NCBI GenBank assembly: GCA_035296965.1
Contig: DATGZX010000394.1
Span: 10,444-74,443 of the forward strand
DNA: 64,000 nucleotides
Source of the DNA: DATGZX01 sp035296965
Lineage (GTDB): Bacteria; Planctomycetota; Planctomycetia; Gemmatales; Gemmataceae
Direction of reading: 5' to 3'
The notes below the pieces were generated by a model. The model saw only the letters and a list, made by a program, of their open reading frames with translations, did not search any database and was not told where the DNA came from. Positions 62,791-64,000 of this stretch are shown here, one piece after another (within the stretch, counting starts at the first letter, position 1; each line of letters starts with the position of its first letter). A program made the translations under genes and the position numbers.

Positions 62791-62977
62791 GGATCGATCT
62801 CCCTTATTTGGATACTTTGCCCATGACTAAGGAAGGTACAGCGCGCGGCCTCGAAGTGCAAATCAGGAACAGGCTAAGTGAGAGGATTGGGACGAGGCGT
62901 GCGACAATCCAGCGAACGGCGACTGCAGCGTTGCCGACTCCTTCCGGCAACAAGGCACTTGTCGTGACGAGCTGCCC

Positions 62978-63778
62978 CTAACGACGCATCTCGGCAAGCG
63001 CCAGGTATAGGCGGCCGAGATGGTGCCAACTCTCCTCTTCGGGAAGTTGCGATAGGGCCTGAGTGAGCAGTGAACGCGCTTCCGCTGTTTGATTGGAAAA
63101 GAGGGCCGCCATCCCGCGGTTGAAGAGCACGGGCATGGTCTGGGCCTGCGCCTGCCATGACTGGATCGCTTCGTTGGCACGGCCAGAATGCCAGGCGAGA
63201 GCAGCTTCTTCGTTCGCCCAGGCCTCGCGCCACTCTGCTGGAACTCGCTCCCGAGCCGACTTGGCCACGTTGAGCGCGTCGTCGAAGCGCCGGGCAAGTC
63301 GTAGAAGGCCTAGCGCCAGGAGCGTTTGCGAAAATGGTTTCCCCGCGAACTCGATATCCTCCAGCGAGGAATCGAAGCGTGCGGCAGGAATTCCGGCTGG
63401 GCAGAGTTTGGAAAAGTCCGCTGCGCCAAGTAGGGGCTGAAGGCTCTTGATCATCTGCGGAAAATTGCCCACGCAGAAGGCGATCGAGGGGACGGACTCC
63501 TGATTCCTGATGCGCTGAAGCCAATCGGACGGCGTTGACCACTGCTTGGCGTCGAATCCAGGACGCAAGTAGCGCAAAGCTGCCAGTGCCCCATCCCAGG
63601 CAAGCCGAGGGTCTACGGGCGAAGCCGGCACGGCTTCGAACGGAACCACCTCGGCTGTCGCATCGCCGAGACCAAGCCCTGCGGCGTGGGCGTCTACCTG
63701 GCGCTTAAGGTATTGATCCAGCAAATCGGACAAGAGCGGCTGGGAAGGCTCATTTCTAGGCTCGTGGGTTTGCGTCAT
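62978..63778 (-). CDS. Hypothetical TPR-like/helical protein
   Basis: A 266-residue protein, mainly helical. The C-terminal half (LALGLLRLARRFDDALNVAKSARE, AALAWHSGRANEAIQSWQAQ, GMAALFSNQTAEARSLLTQAL) fits TPR-like pairs. The N-terminal part is Pro/Ala-rich. ATG 63778 is fixed by AGGAGG eight bases upstream; a longer frame to 63988 has no ribosome binding site. No signal peptide or catalytic motif. Confidence 0.7.
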   Translation of the reverse strand: MTQTHEPRNEPSQPLLSDLLDQYLKRQVDAHAAGLGLGDATAEVVPFEAVPASPVDPRLAWDGALAALRYLRPGFDAKQWSTPSDWLQRIRNQESVPSIAFCVGNFPQMIKSLQPLLGAADFSKLCPAGIPAARFDSSLEDIEFAGKPFSQTLLALGLLRLARRFDDALNVAKSARERVPAEWREAWANEEAALAWHSGRANEAIQSWQAQAQTMPVLFNRGMAALFSNQTAEARSLLTQALSQLPEEESWHHLGRLYLALAEMRR

Positions 63779-63955
63779 GATCGCGCCTCCTGGGAGAATC
63801 GGGTGCACTCCGTTCCGTATCACAAAATGAACGTCGCGGCAAACAAAACTTGCGCAAGCCGAACCGTATTTTGTTAGCGCGTCCCCCTCTGTCCCAGGTT
63901 GGGTTTGCTTGCAACTGGCGCAGCTGAACGGCGTTGTCGTTGCTAGCATGAATGC

Positions 63956-64000
63956 ATGGATGTTCTTGTCTGTCGCGGATGCCGACAACGTGAGCAGCGC
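63956..64000 (+). CDS. Possible start of a gene cut by the window end
   Basis: ATG at 63956 opens MDVLVCRGCRQREQ, which reads like a CxxC zinc-ribbon start. It is only 15 codons, so this is a weak call. Confidence 0.25.
   Translation, partial: MDVLVCRGCRQREQR

Overview
The window reads as chromosomal DNA of a GC-rich planctomycete, most likely of the Gemmata/Gemmataceae type. The evidence is the protein set: paired PSCyt1/DUF1549/DUF1553 and DUF1501 proteins, a PVC-type CxxCH cytochrome with an N-terminal propeller, a TIGR03000-type Cys-rich protein, two DUF4058-type proteins, DUF1080, ThuA and DUF4337 proteins, and a CSPTR sulfatase. This is inferred from gene families; no rRNA is present to settle it.

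Layout. 1-6.9 kb: tail of a secreted/membrane protein, sulfatase, a DUF4058-like protein, ThuA, a Nudix hydrolase and a large multi-pass membrane protein. 6.9-13.1 kb (minus): a planctomycetal DUF1553 + DUF1501 pair that has been split by two toxin-antitoxin-like gene pairs (DUF433/DUF5615 and a small protein/nucleotidyltransferase); a second, diverged copy of the DUF1553 3' end lies between them. 13.4-19.1 kb (plus): three secreted proteins, ending in an 1101-residue propeller/HEAT/cytochrome c protein. 19.8-20.3 kb (minus): tRNA-Glu(UUC) and a tRNA-Leu(UAA) interrupted by a 273-nt group I intron after U34, behind a good sigma70-type promoter. 20.4-31.3 kb: thioredoxin, FHA/coiled-coil protein, pyrD-speA, an isoaspartyl methyltransferase-like protein, DUF4058, DUF4416, a WecA/MraY-type transferase, then a Cys-rich TIGR03000 protein with its own promoter and terminator. 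31.4-35.3 kb (minus): three small membrane proteins, a degenerate AAA+/Fis regulator, a pseudo-receiver and a ferredoxin. 35.4-46.3 kb: rsmE, then on the minus strand a response regulator, histidine kinase, TolC, adaptor, YncE-like propeller and RND pump. 47-64 kb: a mosaic of SRPBCC, DUF1501, PD40 propeller, esterase, response regulator, DUF4337, HEAT, sugar isomerase-like, QEGLA metallopeptidase-like, SAM methyltransferase, TPR, GDPD and DUF1080 genes.

How the genes fit together. Many products are exported and fall in the planctomycetal degradative/cytochrome gene families (sulfatase, ThuA, DUF1080, DUF1501/1553, PVC cytochrome), in line with polysaccharide use. The kinase/regulator/RND cluster is a self-contained sensed export system. 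Housekeeping functions (pyrD, speA, rsmE, trxA, tRNAs) are scattered as single genes or pairs, as is usual in these genomes.

The strongest unusual signals are the intron-bearing tRNA-Leu, the duplicated DUF1553 tail next to a toxin-antitoxin cassette, the regulator that keeps Walker A but lacks the GAFTGA loop and the Walker B aspartate, and a 111-bp repeat present in two inverted, 97% identical copies. No CRISPR array, transposase, integrase or phage gene was seen.
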